A stretch of 64,000 bases of DNA from Candidatus Woesearchaeota archaeon. Lineage in GTDB: Archaea; Nanobdellota; Nanobdellia; Woesearchaeales; JABIAG01. Below the pieces are notes generated by a model. The model was not told where the DNA came from. It did not search any database and saw only the letters and a program-made list of their open reading frames with translations. The position numbers and the translations under genes were made by a program. The DNA lies in contig JABIAG010000003.1 of assembly GCA_018653365.1 (NCBI GenBank), forward strand, positions 62,001-126,000, given 5' to 3'. Below, piece after piece: positions 50,601-58,726 of the stretch (positions are counted from its first letter, which is position 1; every line of letters starts with the position of its first letter).

Positions 50601-52120
50601 TTTCACTTTTAATAGAAGATGCTGCCTCATCAGTTACACAAGTCTTTACTATTAATGTAATCAATACTAATGACGTCCCTGTCGCATCTAATCAATTAGT
50701 TAAGGTTATCTTACCTAGTACTACTAATCCTGTTATTGCTAATCCCACTAATCATGACGAGTTGTATGCATTCTTTGATTTTGATGATGACGATCTTGAT
50801 CTAGAATCTGACTCAGAAATTTTATGGTATAAAGATAATGTCTTACAATCTGTTTTGGGAACTAACACTTATGTTGTGCCTCCAGCAAAAACAGCGAATG
50901 GTGAAAACTGGCACTTCACTGTTAGGCCTGGTGATGGTATTGGCTTGGGTACATTAGTTACTTCGAATTCTGTTTTAATTGGTTCCGGGAATGCTCCTCC
51001 GTTAGTTGAGGTATCCCACATTTCCGGAACTGATTTTTATGATACATTATCAATTCCTTTCACATATAGCGATACAAATAACGATGTTTTAACTTTTACT
51101 TTAGAAGAAAGTTTAGATCAATTAACTTGGAATGTTGTGGAAGATAATATTGCCTCTTCTCCTTATTCTTGGTCTTTACCAAGCAGGGATGGAGATACTT
51201 ATATTAGAATAAGCGCTAGTGATGGCGTCGACTCAACTGTTTCAAATTCTGTTTTAGTAGTATTAGATAATACTTGCTCGTGTGATTCCTGTGCTTCCTG
51301 TGAACTTAAGCTGTCCAGACCTACTTCTTGGTGTAGTGAGATTAGTTTAACTCAATCCTTAAGTGGGGTTGATACCTGTATAGCTGATCCTAGCAACATA
51401 AATGGCAAAACGTTTGATTGTGATAATAATCCTGTTGTTGGTTTGAATTCAGGTAATTTCTTTGAATTAGATTCAAAGTCTGATGTTACTATTGAGAATT
51501 GTGAACTCTCTAATTTTAGATATGGTTTTGATATTGACAATTCCAATAATATTGACATTGTAGATAACACGGTAAGCTCTACCTCTCGTAATAATATTTT
51601 AATTTCAGCTTCAACAGTTTTTGTTGGAAGAAACATATTGCATGATGCTGGAAGTGGTTTCCAATCAATTTATGTTAGTGAGGGTCTTAATGTTAATTTA
51701 GAAAATAATGAAATATATTCTTGTGATGAAGGAATAATATTAAGTAATTCTAATTCAAATATCGTTAATAAAAATAACATTCATGACGTTTCAGGAGATG
51801 CAATTTCTTTATTTGAAAGTGATGGGAATGTGATTTCTTCAAATAGGTTAATTAATAACGGGCAAGGAATAAATTTAATACAATCTGCAACTAATTTGAT
51901 TTTTGATAATTATCTTTCAGATAACACACGTAACGCGTTTGATGCAGGAAATAATTTCTGGTTTACCTCTCCTGAGTCTGGAACTAATGTTGTGGGTGGT
52001 TCAATTATTGCAGGTAATTATTGGTCTGATCTAACCTGTAATGATGCAGGGGACGGTATTTGTGAAGAAGATTACACAATTGGGGTTAATATTGATGAAC
52101 ATCCTTTGGTTAGTTCATAA
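44696..52120 (+). CDS. giant multi-domain surface protein (2,474 aa)
   Basis: A Sec signal peptide (MKKLILPLFFVLFLAFAASA) is followed by Asp/Cys-rich putative metal-binding repeats and thrombospondin-3-like calcium repeats (residues about 120-600: DGDGF, EICDGVNNDCDSKFDEDFD, DNCPDTPNG, GLGDACDNCP). A long tandem of cadherin/Ig-like domains follows (600-2190: repeated TFTYxVNDGTVDS, PTITSSEITSATED, NxNDAPVA), with GDSEIITFTYIVNDGTVDS nearly exact at two places. A C-terminal right-handed beta-helix of NosD type (2230-2470: ENNEIYSCDEGIILSNSNSN) ends it. No membrane anchor is seen at the C-terminus. Likely an adhesin or S-layer-associated protein. Confidence 0.93.
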   Translation: MKKLILPLFFVLFLAFAASAVLDSNDLAVGWNQVYFSSNIGPSSAFFESELSTSCNLILDEDLECYGRCDELDRLKFFDRTRFNILQTDNVVAHTYWINCYAEVLDINNLVRLIDRDGDGFYAFPPATPSAIINHFGGNDCVDDPLGTKGVLGEFINPAASEICDGVNNDCDSKFDEDFDSDSDGYTDCDTDVNTGNYAHDCDPAVTSCRDDCTTQAYRDSDGDTKGNASNHVRACDAGTGYVSDNTDCDDSNILIWKLTSAYPDADGDGFGDETQAIVHNVCHGTHLVDVGYSLDNTDCNDDPDGDDGSPSATPLIALGNDDGNQTYPGNAEQCDNIDHDCDAIGSNYNGVENDTCQFACEDAFSVDNWGDHDNNILTGILTPGPNQGKSCCGDDVDEKPTELITELTCDGHDNNCNGVIDEGLKLTFYRDNDGDGLGDVNNHREACTPADLLPDVYVVDFSDGDDNDRDNDGVQDSVPDNCPDTPNGPVKGTCILELIGCDSDVDCTQLFDSCSKAQENTDGVGLGDACDSDIDGDGFDDVLDHCPLLSSVSNTNSDADGLGDACDNCPLIDNIDQLDTGGAVGVGDACDRVPVVNIPAQSILEDHRFVLTLSNAEISDPDLLVGNLASLIGSGELTFGPIVIVDVGNSPIDTCSFSGVDLSCVPKDDSSGTGLIRISVADVNGNGAVGTFALTVDPVNDLPTANGHVTSTPESSSVTIPITDLTISDVEDLATDLEIDSIDDTGTTGSVTFSPTEIIYDPDGNFEYLADGVSGTTEFGYAVNDTDGNVSIPATILVTITGENDVPVVSAIADQSTAENSAYSYQVIASDVDDGTTLTYSLSSPHPFLSIDSAGFISGTPTDNDTYAVEDVTVTVNDGFVDVTEVFELTVTNIPDAPTITSSEITSATEDAIYTYTFEIDDVDGDVLPLSATTLPGWLTFVDNGDNTGTLSGIPTNDEVGDHDVVLSAEDTAAVATVTQSFTITVTNTNDAPVANSDAETTDEDTPKTFNIVSNDDDDDGDTLTVVSVVQPSKGVVTDEGDGNITFDPNNKFNYLAPGDSEIITFTYIVNDGTVDSNSATVTITITGVNDAPLALPRSFLVTEEGSLLLSKADLIGDVDVDDIEADLNLIYVDVDSIVDGQIAVDYVTQEIRYNPNGDFDDLKSTPVLQTATETFSYTIDDPDGGSSSEDVIITINGITDFPTVSDAVVTVERDDPLTLVADLSTLVSENDGDLITWTETHTSDLQEVVISGTDLSVSPALGFTGTTFITLTANDGDGTDDGVLTVEVVPPLTIPTFTGISFSNNPIKGGNTLTIAAIGTNDADGEPVKFYCSEDALPTESNSLFATHPSFSFPYYNVENQFKVHSDNAAHLIYCRLYDGIDDKYSVVVSSTYDADSTPIDLSSVLVDGNPSPFKDASNDGTTLIQIIGENNMQCKYHTSEFDYALAGTLCPLTANVAECSVPSSAWQSYTVHINCLDSVGNSNDGNNLEVTWDASWNTLPVVSNLALTPSSPKSSNNLNVNYVFTDVDGDADNSLITWTKNGVEFLAGVGIKAISFTSVARGEEWSVSVLARDDETSNNLLTGTFPTIRNSAPIPTSASLSPANVLVGEEVVCSGTATDADGDSIVDEEFQFLINGVTAQPFSTDNTFTCSAPDCVRDKKLSCQYKAGDGIELSSLAEHSADLIVSNTPPTVTGAIISANSNPVTRESSITCTGQGMNDVDNDPNIVHYFQFYFDGVGRGGFLSSNSNTLTVNCADTTHVPSKQVRCVKGEPVHCEYYANDRPATSSVVTSSNVLSLVNAIPQANDLAISVDEDTSELISLDTYDADGDSLTVSVSQPAKGEVTNHNDGTVTFNPNNEFNYLAPGDSEIITFTYSVNDGTVDSSIGTVTLTVSGVNTPPTVTSSPITSATEDTIYSYTLIAGDVEGDALTISSTTLPSWLTLTDNGDNTATLVGTPLNEDVGSNSVSLLIEDAASSVTQVFTINVINTNDVPVASNQLVKVILPSTTNPVIANPTNHDELYAFFDFDDDDLDLESDSEILWYKDNVLQSVLGTNTYVVPPAKTANGENWHFTVRPGDGIGLGTLVTSNSVLIGSGNAPPLVEVSHISGTDFYDTLSIPFTYSDTNNDVLTFTLEESLDQLTWNVVEDNIASSPYSWSLPSRDGDTYIRISASDGVDSTVSNSVLVVLDNTCSCDSCASCELKLSRPTSWCSEISLTQSLSGVDTCIADPSNINGKTFDCDNNPVVGLNSGNFFELDSKSDVTIENCELSNFRYGFDIDNSNNIDIVDNTVSSTSRNNILISASTVFVGRNILHDAGSGFQSIYVSEGLNVNLENNEIYSCDEGIILSNSNSNIVNKNNIHDVSGDAISLFESDGNVISSNRLINNGQGINLIQSATNLIFDNYLSDNTRNAFDAGNNFWFTSPESGTNVVGGSIIAGNYWSDLTCNDAGDGICEEDYTIGVNIDEHPLVSS

Positions 52121-52125
52121 AAACA

Positions 52126-52133
52126 TTTAAATA
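52126..52133 (+). promoter_or_regulatory. TATA box of the 159-aa protein gene
   Basis: TTTAAATA centred 26 bases before the ATG at 52156. Confidence 0.55.
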
Positions 52134-52155
52134 CTCTTTAGTACAATTTAATATT

Positions 52156-52635
52156 ATGAAAAAGTTATTGTTAATCTTGGCATTGTTAGTGTGTGTTACT
52201 CTTACTTATGCTGCTGTTGATCAGGCGTTAACTAATTCTGAATTAGAAGCTAAACTTTCTGCGATTGAGAAAAGGTTAGCTAATGATTATGTCGCTTTAG
52301 ATAACAGAATTTCTTTATTGAGTCAGGAAGTGGATAGCTTAACTGTTGAAGGGCCTGAATCATTTTCGTTTTCTAGTCCGTCAACGCTTATTTATGGGGT
52401 TTTTCTTGGCCTTATTGCTTTCTTGTTTGTATTGAATGTTACTGCGTTACATAAAGTGCATGCTCTTGCAAATGTAACTCCTAAGTCTGTTGGTGCGATT
52501 AAACGTTCAGTAAATGATCGATTGAAAAAGTATGTTGATTATTGTCGTTTTCAAAAAGGATTATCTAAGACTGAGTGTAAAAGTGAATTAAAGAAGCGTG
52601 GTTGGACAGATTCTCAACTTAAAGGGATTCTTTAA
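52156..52635 (+). CDS. secreted/membrane protein with coiled coil (159 aa)
   Basis: Signal peptide (KKLLLILALLVCVTLTYAAV), a short coiled coil (NSELEAKLSAIEKRLANDYV), one membrane helix (LIYGVFLGLIAFLFVLNVTA), and a cytoplasmic basic tail ending KKRGWTDSQLKGIL. That tail motif (sKTECKSELKKRGWTDSQL) recurs in archaeal membrane proteins as a small helical domain. Function unknown. The last codons are duplicated after a 78-bp insertion. Confidence 0.75.
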   Translation: MKKLLLILALLVCVTLTYAAVDQALTNSELEAKLSAIEKRLANDYVALDNRISLLSQEVDSLTVEGPESFSFSSPSTLIYGVFLGLIAFLFVLNVTALHKVHALANVTPKSVGAIKRSVNDRLKKYVDYCRFQKGLSKTECKSELKKRGWTDSQLKGIL

Positions 52636-52709
52636 TTTTTTTGTATGCTCGACTGAAAGGAGACATACTTCGTTTCCCATTGGCGAAAGAATGGACTTAA
52701 AGGGATTCT
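52617..52709 (+). repeat. hairpin element copy B inserted with a 15-bp target duplication
   Basis: ACTTAAAGGGATTCT occurs at 52617-52631 and again at 52695-52709. Between them sits the element: T7, hairpin GTATG-CTC-N9-GAG-A-CATAC (52643-52668), TTCGT/GCGAA hairpin, ending GAATGGA. Both repeat copies encode LKGIL followed by a stop in frame, so the insertion has left the gene's protein unchanged. Confidence 0.85.
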
Positions 52710-52718
52710 ATAAAAACA

Positions 52719-52726
52719 TTTAAATA
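52719..52726 (+). promoter_or_regulatory. TATA box of trpS
   Basis: TTTAAATA centred 26 bases before the ATG at 52749. Confidence 0.55.
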
Positions 52727-52748
52727 CATTCTAATTACTCTAACAACT

Positions 52749-53855
52749 ATGACTAAAGTTACTCCTTGGGATGTTGAAGGTAAGATTGATTATGATAAAT
52801 TAATTAGAGAGTTCGGGGTTCAAAAGATAACTACCTCTCTTATTGATAAAATCAATAAAATTGCAGGAAAAAACAACTTCATGTTGGATAGAAAAATATT
52901 TTTTGCTCATCGTGATTTGGAGTTTGCTCTAAAAGAGCATGAAAAAGATAATTTATTTTTATATACTGGTTGTGGACCTTCTGGTTCAATTCATCTGGGT
53001 CACGCAATGGTTTGGAAATTTACTAAATGGTTGCAGGACGTACTGGATGTAGATTTGTGGTTTCAGTTTACTGATGATGAAAAGTTTTTATTTAAGGACA
53101 AGTCTTTTGAGGAAATTCAAGAATTGATGAAGGATAATATGTTGGATGTTATTGCGCTTGGTTTTAATCCTAAAAAAACTCATTTCTTAATTGACACCAA
53201 ACATGCTAGTATAATGTATCCTGAGGCGATTAAGGTAGCAAAGAAATTAACAGCTTCTTCAATCAAGTCTTGTTTTGGTTTGGGCGATAGTGATAATGTG
53301 GGTATGTTTTTTTATACTGCAATGCAGGCAGTTCCAGCATTTCTTCCTTCAATACTTAAGAAAAAGAAAATGGCGTGTTTAATTCCTCATGCTATTGATC
53401 AAGATCCTCACTTTAGATTAACAAGAGATATTCTTCCTAAGTTGGGATTCTTTAAACCAGCTTCAATACAGTGTTCTTTTCTCCCACCTTTAACTGGGGT
53501 GGAGGGTAAGATGTCCTCTTCTGGAGATGCTTTTATTGCACTAACAGACACGCCTGAACAAGTAAAAAAGAAGATTAACAAATACGCATTTTCTGGTGGA
53601 CAGGACACGTTAGAGGAACATCGAAAGAGAGGTGGAAATCCAGATATTGACATCTCATTTCAATATTTAAGATTTTTATTTGAACCTGATGATAAAAAAT
53701 TATCTAAAATAAAATCTGATTACCGTACAGGTAAGCTTCTTTCTGGAGAGTTAAAAAAGATTTTAATTGATAAGATTAATGATTTCTTAAAACATCATCA
53801 AGCTGAGCGTGAAAAGGCTAAGAAAAAGGTTGATCAGTTTGTTCTTAAAATATAA
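52749..53855 (+). CDS. trpS: tryptophanyl-tRNA synthetase, archaeal/eukaryotic type
   Basis: 368 residues. HIGH motif in [25 protein letters not shown] motif as [36 protein letters not shown] and the Trp-pocket region are typical of the eukaryote-like class Ic enzyme. Converges with the lactate permease gene with an 11-base overlap. Confidence 0.97.
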   Translation: MTKVTPWDVEGKIDYDKLIREFGVQKITTSLIDKINKIAGKNNFMLDRKIFFAHRDLEFALKEHEKDNLFLYTGCGPSGSIHLGHAMVWKFTKWLQDVLDVDLWFQFTDDEKFLFKDKSFEEIQELMKDNMLDVIALGFNPKKTHFLIDTKHASIMYPEAIKVAKKLTASSIKSCFGLGDSDNVGMFFYTAMQAVPAFLPSILKKKKMACLIPHAIDQDPHFRLTRDILPKLGFFKPASIQCSFLPPLTGVEGKMSSSGDAFIALTDTPEQVKKKINKYAFSGGQDTLEEHRKRGGNPDIDISFQYLRFLFEPDDKKLSKIKSDYRTGKLLSGELKKILIDKINDFLKHHQAEREKAKKKVDQFVLKI

Positions 53856-55365
53856 TTAGTGCTAACAATCCTGCTAATAAACAATATCCCAGTACGGGTA
53901 TTAAATTATATCTAATTATCTTCCCTTCTTGGTGATGTAGCCCAACTGTTGCTGATGCAGCGATTACATTGTGTACTGCAATCATATTTCCTACTGCACT
54001 TCCTATTGCTTGTAAAGATAATATTAGCACTACACTCATTCCTAGAGCAGTTGCGGTCTCTTTTTGAAATACTCCAAATAACAGGTTAGAAACTGTTGAA
54101 CTTCCGGTCATAAAGCTTCCTATGGCTCCAACAAAGGGCGCAACCATTGTGTAAGAACTTCCACTCACGGCTAATCCCTCTCCAATTACTACTGGCATTG
54201 ATTTTTCAATCCCTCCTGAAAACATAAATATCTGAACTACTGCTATTGTGAATATCAATGCAATAAATGGTTTTAGTACATTTTTGGTGGTTTCTTTTAC
54301 TATCTTTTCTTTATTTTTTATTTTAATCAAAATAAAGGCACCAATTAGTATGAATGGGATTATTCCAGGATTTAGTAGTGGTGCAAATGAAAAGTTTACT
54401 CCATTTAACATTCCTTCCCATCTTATTTTTCCGAATAAATCATAAACTCCCCAACTACGTACTCGAGTAATCACTAAAATTACTGCTGCGATAACATAGG
54501 GCATTGCAGCCTTCCAAACCTTCTTAACTTTTTCAACCTTAACTTTTTTGTCGTGGTTAAATCTGTAACATTTATTTGGTACTAAGAACTTTTTCTTGGT
54601 AGTCCATCCCACTATAATCATCCCTATTATTCCCCCAATTAATGAAGGAAATTCAGGTCCAAAATATATTGCTGTTAAGAAGTAAGGTACTGTGAAACAC
54701 ACTCCTGCAAAGAGTGAGAATGGAATCATTTCTCGAAAGCTTTTCCAGTTCTTATCCCCAAAGATCATTACGATCATAAACACAATTAGTAATGGAATAA
54801 ATGAGCCAATGATCAGATGAAATAGTGCTGCTTTTGCTGCGATTAGTCCTATTGGCACTCCCGCGCTTTTCATTCCGATTAACAGTGCAGTTCCAACCGC
54901 TCCAAAGGTTACTGCGGTAGAATTAGCTATTAGTGAAACTACTACTGCAGTTAGTGCAGGAAAGCCCAGCGCTACCAACAAGGGAGCTGCTAATGCTGCA
55001 GGTACTCCAAATCCTGTGGCGCCCTCAATAAAACTTCCAAATAACCACGCAATAAATATTGCCTGTATACGTCGATCACATGTTATGCTGCGAACAAAAT
55101 TGTCGATGGCTTTAATTGCCCCCGTTTTTTGCATCGATTTAAGTAATAATATTGCTCCAAACACAATTAAGATGATCTCAAACGCAACTAACAGTCCTTT
55201 TAATGAGGCTGCAATGATTAGTCCAGTACTCATTCCCCAGAATGCCATTCCAACTATTAGCGTTACAATGAATGTCAGGGGCATAGTGCGTAAAGCCGAC
55301 CATTTGAACACTACCATAAAGAGAAATATGAGAATGATTGGAGTTAATGCTAATAACAGTTGCAT
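53845..55365 (-). CDS. lctP: L-lactate permease
   Basis: 506 residues, about 12-14 membrane segments. [20 protein letters not shown] and the C-terminal [55 protein letters not shown] are signatures of the LctP/LldP family. Imports lactate with protons. It suggests uptake of a host- or community-derived fermentation product (inference), although no lactate dehydrogenase is in the window. Confidence 0.94.
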   Translation of the reverse strand: MQLLLALTPIILIFLFMVVFKWSALRTMPLTFIVTLIVGMAFWGMSTGLIIAASLKGLLVAFEIILIVFGAILLLKSMQKTGAIKAIDNFVRSITCDRRIQAIFIAWLFGSFIEGATGFGVPAALAAPLLVALGFPALTAVVVSLIANSTAVTFGAVGTALLIGMKSAGVPIGLIAAKAALFHLIIGSFIPLLIVFMIVMIFGDKNWKSFREMIPFSLFAGVCFTVPYFLTAIYFGPEFPSLIGGIIGMIIVGWTTKKKFLVPNKCYRFNHDKKVKVEKVKKVWKAAMPYVIAAVILVITRVRSWGVYDLFGKIRWEGMLNGVNFSFAPLLNPGIIPFILIGAFILIKIKNKEKIVKETTKNVLKPFIALIFTIAVVQIFMFSGGIEKSMPVVIGEGLAVSGSSYTMVAPFVGAIGSFMTGSSTVSNLLFGVFQKETATALGMSVVLILSLQAIGSAVGNMIAVHNVIAASATVGLHHQEGKIIRYNLIPVLGYCLLAGLLALIIF

Positions 55366-55444
55366 GATTAAAACTTGAATTTAAAATTAATAAATCTTTT
55401 TAAAAAAGTAAAATATATAAACTAAAACAATAATTAGAAGCTAT

Positions 55445-55633
55445 ATGAAGCTTTACCCTTTATCTGATTCGTTTGTAGCAATTTCTTTTTTAGGTTTTGT
55501 TTGGGCAGTGTTATTTACGAACGCAGGAAAGCTTTCACCAACTTGGGGTACAACCATGATTATTTTCTTTGCTATCTTGGTTATTGCATCTTTAGCTACG
55601 ATTAGGGCTGCTGCTGAGCGTTCAGCGAATTAG
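55445..55633 (+). CDS. small two-helix membrane protein (62 aa)
   Basis: Two hydrophobic helices (FVAISFLGFVWAVLFT and TWGTTMIIFFAILVIASLAT) and a short basic/acidic tail AAAERSAN. TATA-like ATATATAAAC is about 20-28 bases upstream. Its 3' end overlaps the convergent ORF by 32 bases. Unknown function. Confidence 0.65.
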   Translation: MKLYPLSDSFVAISFLGFVWAVLFTNAGKLSPTWGTTMIIFFAILVIASLATIRAAAERSAN

Positions 55634-55916
55634 TAGAATCAAACTTTTCTTTTGCTTTGCTCTCTTTCCAATATATTTCGTGGGAAGCACGTTTTTCAAA
55701 TAATGATTTAGCAACAGAAATAGTCTCGTCATCTTTCATTCCCACGTCTCCAAGAATTAGTTTTGCATCTTTTATGCACTCTTTCATTAATTTAATGTTT
55801 GCTTTTCGTGCTTCTTCTTCAACCGTAATTTCTTCTTCATAAGTTAGGTATACTTCCACCCATTTAGGATATGTACTTCCTTCTACTTTTTTAGCAAAAC
55901 TTTTACTGAACGCCAT
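55602..55916 (-). CDS. uncharacterised small protein (104 aa)
   Basis: MAFSKSFAKKVEGSTYPKWV starts a mixed alpha/beta protein with EEEARKANIKLMKECIKDAK as a long helix. I recall similar short hypothetical proteins in several archaeal genomes but no function. Its last 32 bases overlap the convergent gene. Confidence 0.7.
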   Translation of the reverse strand: MAFSKSFAKKVEGSTYPKWVEVYLTYEEEITVEEEARKANIKLMKECIKDAKLILGDVGMKDDETISVAKSLFEKRASHEIYWKESKAKEKFDSTNSLNAQQQP

Positions 55917-55958
55917 TATATTAGTTATAAATTTAAGAACTTAATAAACTTTTATTTC

Positions 55959-57274
55959 TTAGAATAGTTTCTTTTCTTGTTTGATTGCGGTTGGTGCCTC
56001 TCCGCCGTGCCAGGTTGATCGCGGTCTTATTCTTGTAGAAAATATTCTCTCATTTTTGTCGTCTATTATCAGCGCTGCTCCTGGAACACGAGGTAAAATC
56101 CGTAAGTGATCGTCTATTCCTTTGGTCATATATGACGCACTTAACATTTTAAGAGCGTCTATGTCTAGTCGAGCAGTTATTCTGTGCGCTATTATTATGT
56201 CTGATTGGGTCATTACATCCGTGTGGATTTTTCCGGGTTGTTGTGTTGCTAGTACGAGTGAAATTCCTGGCTGTCTTCCCTCTCTTAAGATTGTAATTAA
56301 TGCTGTTGTTGCTGCGGTTTCACCATGTAATGGCAGGAATTCGTGAGCTTCATCAATTACTAACCATACTAATGGCTTTTCCATTTTGTTGCCTTTCTTA
56401 TTTACTCCAAATGTGGTCATTTGTTGTATAGCTTCAAATTCTTCATTTTTTCTCATTACCATTCGTTCATTGAATAATTTCTGTGCCACTAACCCAATTA
56501 CTAGTGATTTTATTGCCCATCCATTTGGTGAGGTTGCATATGCACTAACGTCAAGTACTGTGACTTGTCCACCGACGGAAAGACTTTCTAGTGAGGTTCC
56601 TGTTTTTGAGAATACTCCCCAGGATGAAGCATTTTCAAACCGGTTTGTTGCTGCAGTTTTTAGACTAGTTTTAGCGTCTGATTTTTTTATCTGGTCAATT
56701 ATTTCTTTTATTCCGTAATTAACTGCAGTTGATTTTAATTCATTTAAGGTATTTTCAATAAATACTGCTAGGGGTTCATTCATGTCTAAATTAAATGTTA
56801 AGAACCAATCTTGAGGTAGTAGTTCTGCAGGTCGGATAGAAAACGGTTCATCTGTGGGAATTCCTTTTTTCTTATAGTCGTCAAAGAAGCCTGAGGGAGT
56901 AAAGATTTTGATATCTAGTCCGTTTCCGTTTAGTCCCCAATCATTTAATAATTCTTTATCTTTTGAATTTGCATACTTCATGGTCCAGTAAATTCCCATC
57001 GTGTCTAATATGATAAAACTTAGATTTTGTGATACTTCTGGGTCCATGTTTGCTGCTCCTTCAGCAATTGCACCCATTGTGTAAGATTTTCCTGATCCTC
57101 TTTTTCCACAAACAAAGACTACGTGTGCTTTTGCTACGTCCATGTAAATTTTGTTGGATAATGAGGTGTTTCTTCCCATGGTTACATATTGTTTTGCTAA
57201 TAGAATTATTCCTTTTTCTCCAAATCGTTCTATGTCATGTTTGTTTCTTCCTAAAATGATGTCATGAACCATCA
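55959..57274 (-). CDS. HerA-like bipolar DNA helicase/ATPase
   Basis: About 438 residues from the ATG at 57274 (MMVHDIILGRNKHDIERFGE). The track start at 57329 is upstream of a TATA element (57292-57300). HAS-barrel-like N-terminus, Walker A VFVCGKRGSGKSYT, Walker B WLVIDEAHEFLP, sensor VLATQQPGKI and arginine-rich terminal ILPRVPGAALIID. HerA normally works with NurA in DNA end resection; nurA is not adjacent here, so it may be a HerA-type ATPase with another partner. Confidence 0.88.
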
Positions 57275-57291
57275 TTAAATTTGAAGAAGTG

Positions 57292-57300
57292 AGTATAAAT
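57292..57300 (-). promoter_or_regulatory. TATA box of the HerA-like gene
   Basis: GTATAAATA (plus strand; TATTTATAC on minus) centred about 22-26 bases before the double ATG at 57274/57271. Confidence 0.55.
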
Positions 57301-57364
57301 ATCTTTCTATTATTGTACTTGAGTTTCATAAGTTTTATTAATGATAACTTGATTTGGTTGTTTT

Positions 57365-58672
57365 ATGAATACACACAATCCTGAAGATAAAGTCAAAGTA
57401 GAAGAAAAGAACACCGAAGAAAATACTGAAGTCATTTATGAAGATGATTTTGAAGAACCTAAATCTTCAAAGAAGGGTTGGATTGTTACTGGAGTTGTGA
57501 TTGTATTGCTTCTAATTGCATTTTTGGTTTGGGCTAATGCATCTCCTTCAGAAGAACTTGATGTTTTGGCTTTTGTTAATGGTCAGCCTGTTTATGCTGC
57601 TGAGATTGATGCGCGATTTGAACAATTGCCTGCTGAATATAAAGACGTTGTTGACAGATCATTAGTTTTAAATCAGACTATTGATGAAATTTTATTGGTT
57701 CAAGAAGCTATCACTCAAGGAATTGAAGTGAATGAAGAAGAACTAACGTCTGAATTGAACACAATTCTTCAACAAAGTATGATGAGTAAAGAACAATTTG
57801 AAGAATACTTGGTTAACAATGGTCTGGATTTAGAAACAGCATTGAATCAAATTGAAGTAAATTTAGTTTTAAGAAAGTTATTAAGTGGTGTTGCTAACGT
57901 TTCTGTTTCTGAGGAAGAAGTAGAATTTTATTATGCACAAAATAAAAACTTGTTCAAGACCCTGGAGTCTCGAAAGGTTAGTCATATTTTGATTTGTTAT
58001 GTCGGTGCACAAGGTTGTGAGGCAAATTATACTAATGAGCAAGCTACAGAACTGGTAAATGAAGTTTTAGAAAAGACTAAAACCGAAGATTTTGCATCCT
58101 TAGCAAAAGAATATTCTACGGGACCTTCCGCACCAACTGGTGGGAGTTTGGGCTCTGTTGACGAAACTACAAATTTTGTTCCTGAGTTTAAAGCAGCTGC
58201 TTTAGATCTTAATGCAGGCGAGGTATCTGGTATTGTTGAGACTGATTTTGGATTTCACATTATTAAGGTAAGTGAAGTTACTCCTGCTAACACTGTTGAG
58301 CTGGCTGAAGTAAGTCCTCAAATTGAGGCAGAAATTCTTAATGCTAAGACTTCTCAGTTTGTTGGAATATATTTGGCAACCTTGAGAGAAAAAGCAGACA
58401 TACAATTTATTACTACTTGTGATGTAGAAGGCGTAATCTTTTATTCTGCTGATTGGTGTGATAATTGTGAAGAAGCAGATGCTGTAGTAAACGAGTTAAT
58501 TGCTGAGGGTCGTTCTATAACTAAAGTAATGGTTTCTGATAATGATCTTGTTAAAACTTGTTTTGGCGCGATTATGAAAGAACAAATTCCTCAATTTATT
58601 TGTGGAAAAGAAGCAGTTGTTGGCCAGCTTTCTAAAGAAGAAATAGTTACTCTTGTTGAGAAGTGCGATTAA
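57365..58672 (+). CDS. membrane-anchored parvulin peptidyl-prolyl isomerase fused to a thioredoxin-like domain
   Basis: 435 residues. Acidic cytoplasmic N-terminus, one anchor helix (WIVTGVVIVLLLIAFLVWAN, about 40-60), a SurA-like helical chaperone region (75-200), a PpiC rotamase domain (KVSHILICYVG ... GGSLGSVDETTNFVPEF ... VETDFGFHIIKV, about 205-315), and a C-terminal thioredoxin-fold domain with VIFYSADWCDNCEEADAVVN (CxxC) and a later cis-Pro-like QIPQF. A foldase combining prolyl isomerisation with thiol chemistry outside the membrane. The fusion is unusual; parvulins of this type are bacterial in origin. Confidence 0.9.
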   Translation: MNTHNPEDKVKVEEKNTEENTEVIYEDDFEEPKSSKKGWIVTGVVIVLLLIAFLVWANASPSEELDVLAFVNGQPVYAAEIDARFEQLPAEYKDVVDRSLVLNQTIDEILLVQEAITQGIEVNEEELTSELNTILQQSMMSKEQFEEYLVNNGLDLETALNQIEVNLVLRKLLSGVANVSVSEEEVEFYYAQNKNLFKTLESRKVSHILICYVGAQGCEANYTNEQATELVNEVLEKTKTEDFASLAKEYSTGPSAPTGGSLGSVDETTNFVPEFKAAALDLNAGEVSGIVETDFGFHIIKVSEVTPANTVELAEVSPQIEAEILNAKTSQFVGIYLATLREKADIQFITTCDVEGVIFYSADWCDNCEEADAVVNELIAEGRSITKVMVSDNDLVKTCFGAIMKEQIPQFICGKEAVVGQLSKEEIVTLVEKCD

Positions 58673-58692
58673 TTTAAAAAAAGAAAAATGCT

Positions 58693-58723
58693 CAGAAACA
58701 AGTTTCTGGCACCACTAAAGTGG
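58693..58723. terminator. two hairpins between convergent genes
   Basis: CAGAAAC-AA-GTTTCTG (58693-58708) and CCACT-AA-AGTGG (58712-58723) sit between the parvulin gene end and the dnaG end. Perfect stems, no strong T-run, so they may stop transcripts of either strand or stabilise 3' ends. Confidence 0.5.
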
Positions 58724-58726
58724 AAT

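Noticed and set aside
46516-50664. Minus-strand ORFs inside the giant surface gene (e.g. 183 aa, 132 aa)
   Set aside because: Ser/Thr/Val-rich reverse readings of repetitive Asp/Thr codons; no start signals.
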